A DNA stretch of 10,997 nucleotides from CAKSEI01 sp964403505. GTDB lineage: Bacteria; Bacillota; Clostridia; Oscillospirales; CAG-272. The notes below the pieces were generated by a model, which was not told the DNA's origin, did no database searches, and worked only from the letters and a program-made list of their open reading frames with translations. The translations under genes and the position numbers were made by a program. The stretch's first letter is position 1, and every line of letters starts with the position of its first letter. Shown here one piece after another: positions 1 to 6,078 of this stretch. The DNA is taken from the NCBI GenBank assembly GCA_964403505.1, contig CAYOFP010000033.1:1-10997 (forward strand). Reading direction: 5' to 3'.

Positions 1-1
1 A

Positions 2-157
2 TCTGACCTTTCGAGATATGTTGCAAAGTGGTCGGGCGCGACGCTCGATTCTGAGTTCGCAGCTGATGTAAATGGAGACGGAGAGATCAACGGCGACGAT
101 GTATCCGATCTTTCGAGATATGTTGCAAAGTGGTCGGGCGCAATATTAAGTGAATGA
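2..157 (+). CDS. C-terminal end of a dockerin-containing secreted protein (5' partial)
   Basis: This open frame enters from the left edge and ends at TGA (155-157), giving 51 visible residues. They contain the helix of a first dockerin repeat (SDLSRYVAKWSGA) and then a full second repeat. The second repeat has a calcium-binding loop of the EF-hand-like form DVNGDGEINGDD, followed by the same helix. This is the pattern of type I dockerins, which attach secreted enzymes to cohesin domains on a scaffoldin. The domain is at the extreme C-terminus, the usual place. The catalytic or binding part lies outside the window, so the enzyme class cannot be named. By family knowledge the protein should be exported and cell-surface associated, most often a carbohydrate-active enzyme or protease. 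The two helices are identical in protein and almost identical in DNA. The dockerin call is strong; the role of the whole protein is unknown. Confidence 0.88.
   Translation, partial: SDLSRYVAKWSGATLDSEFAADVNGDGEINGDDVSDLSRYVAKWSGAILSE
8..141 (+). repeat. Direct repeat encoding the two dockerin helices
   Basis: Bases 8-39 and 110-141 are identical (32 nt) at an offset of 102 nt, which is 34 codons. Two silent differences lie just upstream (TCT GAC against TCC GAT). The repeat encodes the recognition helix of each dockerin half. Identity at third codon positions suggests recent duplication or gene conversion rather than protein-level selection alone. Confidence 0.9.
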
Positions 158-175
158 TAAATAAAAGTTAAAGAA

Positions 176-218
176 ATCCGAGATTCACTGTAAACTCAGT
201 GAATCTCGGATGTTTTTT
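176..218. terminator. Bidirectional intrinsic terminator between dockerin gene and copA
   Basis: A perfect 15-bp stem (176-190 with 197-211) encloses a 6-nt loop and is followed by TTTTTT (213-218) on the plus strand. On the minus strand the stem is followed by a T-rich stretch (complement of 160-175). It sits 18 nt after the dockerin stop and 10 nt after the copA stop, so it can end both convergent transcripts. Confidence 0.88.
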
Positions 219-221
219 GCT

Positions 222-2756
222 TTATGTTTGATTTACGGTGATATCCGTTGTTATTTTGTAGTCCTCGTCCTCGATTGCTTTCTTGATGTGTATACTGTCG
301 GGCATACATGCAAATGTCGCATTGACCTTTCCGCTTTGGTGGTCTGCTTTGGCATGGATGCATCCAGTCTGTGATTTTATCGCATTTTCGACTCTCGCTT
401 CGCAGTGCTCGCACATCATTCCCTCGACCGTGAGCGTTATCTCAAATGTTTTTTCTTTTTTTATCAGCGCTTTGTCGGGGAGCGCTTTTATCTTTTTGTC
501 GCGGCGCAGGTCGTTTATCTTGAACAGATTCAGACGCAAGGCGTTTGATACAACGCAAAAGCTTGAGAGGCTCATTGCCGCCGCGCCGAACATCGGGTTC
601 ATAGTCCATCCAAAGATCGGGATCCATATCCCGGCGGCGAGCGGTATGCCGATAATGTTATATATAAATGCCCAAAAGAGGTTTTCGTGTATATTGCGCA
701 GGGTAGCTCTGCTCAGGCGGATCGCCGCGGGCACGTCGCTTAAGCGATTGTTCATAAGAACGATATCCGCCGCATCTATGGTGATGTCGGTTCCCGCACC
801 GATAGCGATGCCGATGTCGGCACTCGTCAGGGCAGGGGCGTCGTTGATTCCGTCGCCGACCATGATAACCCTGCCTTTTTCTTTCAGATTCAGTATGACC
901 TCGTTTTTTCCATCGGGCAAAACTCCTGCCACGACTTCATCGACTCCCGATTTTTTGCCGATGGCTTTTGCCGTGCGCTCGTTGTCCCCAGTCAGCATCA
1001 CGACACGAATCCCCATATTCTGAAGCTCTCTTATCGCTCCCGGACTGTCCTCCTTTATCGTGTCAGCGACGGCGATAACACCGAGGTAATCGCCCCCGCA
1101 CGAGAAGAATAACGGCGTTTTCCCCTCGTTTGCGAGTGTGTCCGCATATGAGAGCGCATCGGGCGGTATTTCGCAAAAATCCGCTATAAATTCACGCTTG
1201 CCGCCGCATACGTCTATTTCACCTATACGGGCAGACAGTCCCTTTCCGGGTATGGTGTGAAAATCCGCAATTTTTTCGGCTTCTTGCGCTGTTTCCGATA
1301 GATCGGGCTTTGTCAGCGCTCCGTTTACGATAGCCTTTGCAAGCGGATGCTCGCTGTTTTTTTCAAGCATGTAGGCAAAGAAGAGCAGCTTGCCCTCGTC
1401 AGCCTTTTCGCCCGGCAGGATGTCGGTTATTTCGGGCTCACCTTTTGTTATCGTTCCTGTTTTATCAAGTGCGACGATCTGTGCTTTTCCCGTTTCCTCG
1501 AGGGAAACTGCCGTCTTAAAGAGGATTCCGTGCTTTGCGCCCACTCCGTTTCCGACCATGATCGCCACAGGCGTTGCCAAACCTAATGCGCACGGACAGC
1601 TGATCACCAATACCGATATGCCTCTTGCGAGGGCAAAACCGATATCTTTGTCGGCGAGCAGCCATATGACGGTCGTGATGAGCGCTATGGCGATTACGAT
1701 AGGCACGAAGATACCGGATACTTTGTCTGCGACCTTTGCGATCGGCGCTTTTGTTGCCGCTGCATCGCTTACCATGCGGATAATTTGCGACAGGGTCGTG
1801 TCTTCGCCCACCCGTGTTGCTTCACACGTCAAAAATCCCGACTGATTGATCGTGGCGGCAGAGACGGTGTCGCCGGGCGCTTTGTCCTGCGGTATACTCT
1901 CGCCGGTGAGCGCTGCTTCATTTACGGCGCTTATACCGTCTTTTACGATGCCGTCGACCGGAATGCTCTGTCCGGGCAGGACAACGAATGTATCCCCGAC
2001 CCGAACCTCGCTGATCGGCACTTCGACCCGTGCTACGCCGCGTATGACGGTGGCTGTTTTGGGGGCGAGGCGCATGAGGGATTTGAGCGCATCGGTCGTT
2101 CTCCCTTTCGAGCGGGCCTCCAGCATTTTACCTACGGTGATAAGGGTGAGGATCATTGCCGCAGACTCAAAATATAACTCGTGCATATAGTGCGCCGTGT
2201 CTGTGCCCTCACTTGTCATCATAAAGAGCGAGTATACGCTGTAAATAAACGCCGCCCCGGAGCCGAGAGATACTAATGTATCCATATTCGGTGCGCCGTG
2301 CAGAAGGCTCTTAAAACCGCTCACAAAGAATTTTTGATTTATTACCATGATAGCAACGGTGAGTAATAGCTGTGCTAGTCCCATGGCTATGTGATTCTCA
2401 CTGAAAAAAGAGGGAAGGGGCAAGCCCCACATGGTATGTCCCATCGAGAGATACATCAGCGGTATGATGAGAATGAGCGAGGCGATCAGCCTGTTTTTTA
2501 TCACGGGCGTTTCCTTGTCTTCTAATACATCGCTGTCGTTTTTCTTATTTTCACTTGCTCCTTTGACAGAAGCGCCGTATCCTGCCGCCTCAACTGCGGC
2601 GATGATCTCGCTGTCGCTTGCCGTGCCTTCAACACCCATAGAGTTTGTGAGCAGACTGACAGAGCATGAGGAAACTCCCTCCACCTTGCCGACCGCCTTT
2701 TCTACCCGAGCCTGACACGCCGCACAGCTCATTCCCGTAACATTGAATTGTCTCAT
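222..2756 (-). CDS. copA: Copper-exporting P1B-1-type ATPase CopA with HMA domains at both ends
   Basis: The product (844 aa) is an inner-membrane Cu(I) pump that uses ATP to move copper out of the cytoplasm. An N-terminal heavy-metal-associated (HMA) domain has GMSCAAC (Cys11, Cys14). Membrane helices follow from about residue 88, then the actuator motif TGES (284-287), the channel motif CPC (387-389), the phosphorylation motif DKTGT (Asp431), the SEHP motif (468-471) and GDGINDAP (634-641). Tyr699-Asn700 and the Met728/Ser732 stretch fit the Cu(I)-specific P1B-1 class. After a charged linker there is a second HMA domain near 771-840 with MCEHC (Cys782, Cys785), which many CopA proteins lack at this end. 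The ATG is preceded by AGGAGG (2763-2768), which overlaps the csoR stop codon; the genes are 10 nt apart, so translation is probably coupled. Regulation should be by CsoR at the shared promoter. Confidence in Cu(I) export is high. Confidence 0.97.
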   Translation of the reverse strand: MRQFNVTGMSCAACQARVEKAVGKVEGVSSCSVSLLTNSMGVEGTASDSEIIAAVEAAGYGASVKGASENKKNDSDVLEDKETPVIKNRLIASLILIIPLMYLSMGHTMWGLPLPSFFSENHIAMGLAQLLLTVAIMVINQKFFVSGFKSLLHGAPNMDTLVSLGSGAAFIYSVYSLFMMTSEGTDTAHYMHELYFESAAMILTLITVGKMLEARSKGRTTDALKSLMRLAPKTATVIRGVARVEVPISEVRVGDTFVVLPGQSIPVDGIVKDGISAVNEAALTGESIPQDKAPGDTVSAATINQSGFLTCEATRVGEDTTLSQIIRMVSDAAATKAPIAKVADKVSGIFVPIVIAIALITTVIWLLADKDIGFALARGISVLVISCPCALGLATPVAIMVGNGVGAKHGILFKTAVSLEETGKAQIVALDKTGTITKGEPEITDILPGEKADEGKLLFFAYMLEKNSEHPLAKAIVNGALTKPDLSETAQEAEKIADFHTIPGKGLSARIGEIDVCGGKREFIADFCEIPPDALSYADTLANEGKTPLFFSCGGDYLGVIAVADTIKEDSPGAIRELQNMGIRVVMLTGDNERTAKAIGKKSGVDEVVAGVLPDGKNEVILNLKEKGRVIMVGDGINDAPALTSADIGIAIGAGTDITIDAADIVLMNNRLSDVPAAIRLSRATLRNIHENLFWAFIYNIIGIPLAAGIWIPIFGWTMNPMFGAAAMSLSSFCVVSNALRLNLFKINDLRRDKKIKALPDKALIKKEKTFEITLTVEGMMCEHCEARVENAIKSQTGCIHAKADHQSGKVNATFACMPDSIHIKKAIEDEDYKITTDITVNQT

Positions 2757-2766
2757 TTATACCCTC

Positions 2767-3075
2767 CTATTTCATCAATTTTTGTATTAACGAGACGAGC
2801 TCATCCGTCACATCGTCATTTCCCGTGCGGATGTTGTCCGCAACGCAGGTCTTTATGTGTTCTGCAAGCAACACTTTATTGAAGCTGTTCAGCGCCGCAT
2901 TGATCGCCGCCACCTGAGTTATTATGTCGGTGCAGTAGACGTTATTATCAAGCATGTTTTCGACACCCCGAACCTGACCCTCTATTCTTTTTAATCTGTT
3001 CATAAGCTCACGCTTTTCTTTTTCCGTGCGTTCCTTGCGTTTTTCGGAACATTCGCATGTTGTGATACCGTTCAT
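2767..3075 (-). CDS. csoR: Copper-sensing transcriptional repressor CsoR
   Basis: This 102-residue protein is an all-helical DUF156-family repressor that leaves DNA when Cu(I) binds. The family core is visible (RLKRIEGQVRG, residues 27-37). The copper ligands Cys48, His73 and Cys77 match the conserved Cys-His-Cys set that separates CsoR from the nickel, formaldehyde and persulfide sensors of the family. Two extra cysteines (Cys7, Cys9) lie near the N-terminus. I chose the ATG at 3073-3075 because GGAGG stands 5 nt upstream. An in-frame start further out (3150) would place coding sequence across the promoter and operators. csoR is the first gene of the csoR-copA operon, so it probably represses itself and copA together. 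Length is normal for the family. Confidence 0.94.
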   Translation of the reverse strand: MNGITTCECSEKRKERTEKEKRELMNRLKRIEGQVRGVENMLDNNVYCTDIITQVAAINAALNSFNKVLLAEHIKTCVADNIRTGNDDVTDELVSLIQKLMK

Positions 3076-3080
3076 CTTTT

Positions 3081-3085
3081 CCTCC
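3081..3085 (-). promoter_or_regulatory. Ribosome-binding site fixing the csoR start
   Basis: GGAGG on the minus strand lies 5 nt before the ATG at 3075. It supports this start over the longer open frame beginning at 3150, which has no such site and would run through the operator DNA. Confidence 0.8.
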
Positions 3086-3094
3086 GTAACTATT

Positions 3095-3111
3095 ATACCC
3101 ATACGGGGTAT
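3095..3111. promoter_or_regulatory. CsoR-type operator, leader site
   Basis: An inverted repeat ATACCC-N5-GGGTAT lies about 20 nt upstream of csoR and downstream of the predicted transcription start. Its TACCC...GGGTA arms match the GC-centre, AT-flank design of known CsoR operators. A protein bound here would block elongation or early initiation. Confidence 0.7.
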
Positions 3112-3121
3112 TTCTATACAT

Positions 3122-3150
3122 ATTATATACCCCTGCGGGGTATATGTCAA
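3122..3150 (-). promoter_or_regulatory. Consensus sigma-A promoter of csoR-copA with an operator in its spacer
   Basis: On the minus strand TTGACA (3145-3150) and TATAAT (3122-3127) are separated by exactly 17 nt, a perfect match to the housekeeping promoter consensus. The spacer and the flanking hexamer bases form a palindrome from 3125 to 3145 with 9-bp arms around a 3-nt centre, including CCCC/GGGG blocks. Such a strong promoter fits a tightly repressed gene: CsoR binding would exclude RNA polymerase. CsoR binding is inferred from the motif and from the adjacent gene. Confidence 0.88.
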
Positions 3151-3183
3151 TAGAAAAATCCATAATAAGAAAGATATAAAAAC

Positions 3184-3211
3184 TTGACTTTTGTTTTCAA
3201 TAGGATATAAT
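3184..3211 (+). promoter_or_regulatory. Likely promoter of the CE15-like esterase gene
   Basis: TTGACT (3184-3189) and TATAAT (3206-3211) are separated by 16 nt, about 43 nt before the ATG at 3254. It is divergent from the csoR promoter with about 34 nt between the two -35 boxes, so a protein bound at one could affect the other. A modest AAAGGA (3235-3240) or AAGG (3244-3247) may serve as ribosome-binding site. Confidence 0.65.
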
Positions 3212-3253
3212 TAAAGATAGTTTATTCGCACAAGAAAGGAATAAAGGTTTTCT

Positions 3254-4321
3254 ATGATTTTTCATCCTGATTTAATGGTATTTCAAAATGGAGCGCCTGT
3301 ACTTACTCCTGCCGATTGGCAGAAAAGACGGCTGGAGCTATTAGATATTCTGCAAAAGGAGGAGTACGGCTATCCGCCCTCACCGCCGGAAACGATATCT
3401 GCCCGGATTACGAGCATTGATGATAGATGCGCATCGGGTCACGCCCGATTAGAATATATTGATCTGTCTTTTCAGGCGGAAAAGGGTGAATTCACCTTAC
3501 CGATCAAATTCTTTGCGCCAAACGACGGAAAAAAGCACCCGACCGTCGTGATGATCAACTTCCGTCCCGATCCGTATGACCGGCTGTTTCCAATCGAGGA
3601 GATTCTTGATAACGGATTTGCGTTGGCGCTTGTGTGCTATAAGGATATTACAAGCGATGACGGCGATTTTTCGGATAAGCTCGCCGGCTTATATTCGAGA
3701 GCGAACGATGGCACGGGATGGGGGAAGATCTCGCTGTGGGCGTTTGGCGTCAGCCGTGTCATCGACTATATTCAGACCCGCAGCGAGGTAGACAAAAACA
3801 ATATCTCAGTTGCCGGTCATTCCAGACTAGGAAAAACTGCCTTATGGTGTGCCGCACAGGACGAACGGGTCAGATTTGCACTTGTAAACGATTCGGGATG
3901 CGGAGGCGCCGCCTTAGAGCAGACAAAGCACGAGGGGGCGGAGACCATCGCCCATATGGCACGTGTCTTTCCGTTTTGGTTCTGCGAAAATCGCAGTAAA
4001 TACGCACAAAGCATCGAAAATATGCCCTTTGACCAGCATTTCCTTGTCGCCGCTGTCGCACCCAGATATGTTGCGATCGGCAGTGCAAGCCTGGATTACT
4101 GGGCGGATCAGTATTCCGAGCAGCTGAGCGCCGTTGCCGCCTCCTGCGCATGGGAACTGCACGGAAAGAAGGGCTTGATCGCACCGGAGGAACCCGCTTC
4201 GGTCGGCGATGTTTATAATGACGGTTCTGTTTCCTATCATTTAAGGGATGGAATTCATTTCTTCGGCCGCAGTGACTGGCTGAATTATATGTCGTTTATG
4301 AAAAAACATATAGAATCGTAA
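3254..4321 (+). CDS. Alpha/beta hydrolase of the CE15 (glucuronoyl esterase) type, no signal peptide
   Basis: CE15 enzymes cut ester bonds between lignin alcohols and glucuronic acid on xylan. This 355-residue protein has their hallmark nucleophile segment GHSRLGK (Ser190, followed by the conserved Arg and Lys). It also has the bacterial-type SGCGGAAL block (214-221), a WFCEN segment (242-246), the SLDYWAD stretch (279-285) and a late histidine (His335) in DGIH that should complete the triad. Asp213 sits where fungal members carry the catalytic Glu, and Asp281 is in the alternative acid position, so the acid residue is unresolved. The N-terminus is hydrophilic with no signal peptide or lipobox, unlike most characterised CE15 enzymes, which points to a cytosolic enzyme. 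It stands alone, with its own promoter and terminator. It may be labelled acetylxylan esterase in automatic annotation. The fold and family are fairly sure; the substrate is inferred. Confidence 0.82.
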   Translation: MIFHPDLMVFQNGAPVLTPADWQKRRLELLDILQKEEYGYPPSPPETISARITSIDDRCASGHARLEYIDLSFQAEKGEFTLPIKFFAPNDGKKHPTVVMINFRPDPYDRLFPIEEILDNGFALALVCYKDITSDDGDFSDKLAGLYSRANDGTGWGKISLWAFGVSRVIDYIQTRSEVDKNNISVAGHSRLGKTALWCAAQDERVRFALVNDSGCGGAALEQTKHEGAETIAHMARVFPFWFCENRSKYAQSIENMPFDQHFLVAAVAPRYVAIGSASLDYWADQYSEQLSAVAASCAWELHGKKGLIAPEEPASVGDVYNDGSVSYHLRDGIHFFGRSDWLNYMSFMKKHIES

Positions 4322-4324
4322 AGA

Positions 4325-4367
4325 AGTGTCCCCGATCATGTGAATTACATGATCGGGGACACTTTTT
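4325..4367. terminator. Strong bidirectional intrinsic terminator
   Basis: A perfect 17-bp stem (4325-4341 with 4347-4363), extendable by one A-T pair, closes on a 5-nt loop and runs into TTTT on the plus strand. It starts 3 nt after the esterase stop and lies about 25 nt beyond the stop of the convergent sigma-like gene, so it probably ends both transcripts. Confidence 0.9.
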
Positions 4368-4391
4368 CCGATAGGGTTTATTTATTTTTGC

Positions 4392-6002
4392 TTAACAGTA
4401 AAATGCACAGAACTGTCCGCTCTCTCCCGGGTACAGTCCGTTATCCTTCAAAAACCGTGATAAGGTCGAACGCAATTCTAAGACAGACATACCGACATAG
4501 TATTCAAAATCGTCATGTAAATATTTGTTGGAATAATGCGCAATGATGCCTTTTACGGATTCGACGAGGTCTTTTATGTCCCTTGTCAGAGATGTGTATT
4601 CCGGAAGCGTATTCAAATATTCATCCAGCCGTGTTTTCATGTCGCCTTTGAATACAAGAGCATTGACACAGATCGTGCCGTCCGTGCGCCTGACGCAGAA
4701 GCCTTCTTTAAGCAGTCTTTGCAGATTCTCTTTTTCGGCTTCGGATAAAACTGTCACGTCTGCTCCTTCTGCAATCTCTTTCAGCGTTATATTCAGATAT
4801 CCATCCGGCACATCTTTGCTATATCTTCTTTGAGGAAATGCAGTATTCCCCGGATGGGTTTGGTAACCATCCCATTTCGTGTCTTTCCAACCGTTTCCGT
4901 TGTTATTAAAAAAAGCAGTCGATAAACGGCTGGTGCCGCCTTGTTCAAAGCCGATGATACCCCAATTCCCGCCGTCAGCTCGGTTGAATTTAGTAAACAA
5001 ATTGCTTGAAAACGCAGAGTTTTCAATTTGCTGTTCTAAATATAACGCAAAAAACATTTGCGCATCATCATCGCTGTACTCACCGGTCGTAATACCGAGC
5101 TCGATTGCTTTTTTGAGTGTCTTTTCCGCAAGCTGCCAAAATTCTGCGGCGTGCCGTTCCGTGAAATCGCAAATAATTTCATTTGACTCGTTCTGGCACT
5201 CCTTCGGTGAGATAAAGAAGTTTGTCAGATATTTTTCGTTATCCAGTTTTTTTAAGAGCTCGGCTCTTATCAGCAGTTCTGCTTCTTCTTCCATATACGG
5301 AACGGCGATTCCTAATTCCAGCGCAAGCTCTTGCAGTGTGCAGGGGTTGTTGTGTGCCTCGCAAAGGATATTGACCGGTATCTTTCTTCTGATTGCCGCC
5401 CACGGGAGTCCGGAAGGTTGGTTGCCGGAGGAGCAGAATGAGATCGTTTCCGGATAATAGCTCTTTTTTCCAAATTCTCTTGCCATGTTCATACCTTCTT
5501 TCAATATTTTTCTTGCGCGGTGCAATTTGGATGTGACCGTGCCTTCCGGAAGGCCGAGTGACAGGGCGATATCGCTGATTCTTCTGCTCTGCATGTAATA
5601 GGCGACGATAATGTTGCGATAATCTGACGAAATGAACGACAATTCCCGGCGAAGCAACTGTAATTGGTCGTCATGTATCAATGCCTCTTCGGGATTAGGA
5701 GTTATGTCTTCAAGTTCAAAATCTCCGATATCAGCAACGGATACCGACTCGAGGCGTTTGTGCTTTTTATCGCACCATACGCTATAACGGTTACGTGCGA
5801 TCCGCCATACCCATGCGGAGAAATGCTCCGGCACGATGCCTTTCTCAAGCGCAGTGATAACATTCAATAAGATATCTGATGTCAGGTCTTCCGCCTCATG
5901 AGCGTTCCCGGTTTTCTTTAAGCAGAAATAGAAAATTTTTTCTGCATAATTTTCAATAAGGTCATGCGTTAAACTATCTTTTTCACGAGCATATTCTGTC
6001 AC
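4392..6002 (-). CDS. ECF-like sigma-70 family protein with a long C-terminal extension
   Basis: The first ~170 of 536 residues look like an ECF sigma factor. Region 2 spans about 12-80 (HEAEDLTSDILL, then FSAWVWRIARNRY); region 4 spans about 112-168 with the helix-turn-helix RISDIALSLGLPEGTVTSKLH. Such proteins direct RNA polymerase to chosen promoters. A typical ECF factor would end here. This one continues for about 360 residues: a winged-helix-like segment near 205-265, a long helical part (280-335), a Gly/Asn/Trp-rich stretch (343-395), a second winged-helix-like segment (405-452), a helical tail, and a final FCAFYC. I do not recognise the extension as a named domain. The start is GTG (6000-6002) with AAAGGAGGT 7 nt upstream. 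No anti-sigma gene is adjacent, so the extension may be the built-in sensor or inhibitor (inference). It lies 74 nt downstream of the oxidoreductase gene on the same strand. Confidence 0.85.
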   Translation of the reverse strand: MTEYAREKDSLTHDLIENYAEKIFYFCLKKTGNAHEAEDLTSDILLNVITALEKGIVPEHFSAWVWRIARNRYSVWCDKKHKRLESVSVADIGDFELEDITPNPEEALIHDDQLQLLRRELSFISSDYRNIIVAYYMQSRRISDIALSLGLPEGTVTSKLHRARKILKEGMNMAREFGKKSYYPETISFCSSGNQPSGLPWAAIRRKIPVNILCEAHNNPCTLQELALELGIAVPYMEEEAELLIRAELLKKLDNEKYLTNFFISPKECQNESNEIICDFTERHAAEFWQLAEKTLKKAIELGITTGEYSDDDAQMFFALYLEQQIENSAFSSNLFTKFNRADGGNWGIIGFEQGGTSRLSTAFFNNNGNGWKDTKWDGYQTHPGNTAFPQRRYSKDVPDGYLNITLKEIAEGADVTVLSEAEKENLQRLLKEGFCVRRTDGTICVNALVFKGDMKTRLDEYLNTLPEYTSLTRDIKDLVESVKGIIAHYSNKYLHDDFEYYVGMSVLELRSTLSRFLKDNGLYPGESGQFCAFYC

Positions 6003-6009
6003 TATCCCG

Positions 6010-6018
6010 ACCTCCTTT
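6010..6018 (-). promoter_or_regulatory. Strong ribosome-binding site for the GTG-started sigma-like gene
   Basis: AAAGGAGGT on the minus strand is complementary to the 16S rRNA tail over nine bases and lies 7 nt before GTG at 6002. It fixes the start codon in spite of the non-ATG initiator. Confidence 0.85.
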
Positions 6019-6052
6019 CATTCATATAGTGCAGAAAAAACGAATTTCATTG

Positions 6053-6078
6053 CAAAAAAATTCTCGAAAAAAAGAATT
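6053..6078 (-). terminator. Weak hairpin plus T-run after the oxidoreductase gene
   Basis: On the minus strand AATTCT (complement of 6073-6078) can pair with AGAATT (complement of 6059-6064) and is followed by a run of T. The 6-bp stem is AT-rich and overlaps the oxidoreductase stop, so it may only reduce readthrough into the sigma-like gene. Confidence 0.3.

Noticed and set aside
283..1023. Plus-strand open frame of 246 codons, antisense to copA
   Set aside because: It lies wholly within copA, has no family resemblance and no ribosome-binding site, and its composition mirrors the opposite strand of a conserved P-type ATPase.
1337..2190. Several overlapping plus-strand frames antisense to copA
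   Set aside because: All are inside the strongly supported copA frame; low-complexity Ser/Pro/Arg-rich translations are typical of antisense artefacts.
3076..3150. Longer N-terminus for CsoR starting at 3150
   Set aside because: It would translate the promoter and operator DNA; the ATG at 3075 has GGAGG at correct spacing.
4879..5457. Plus-strand 192-codon frame antisense to the sigma-like gene
   Set aside because: The Ser-rich translation has no domain, while the opposite frame carries clear sigma regions and a strong ribosome-binding site.
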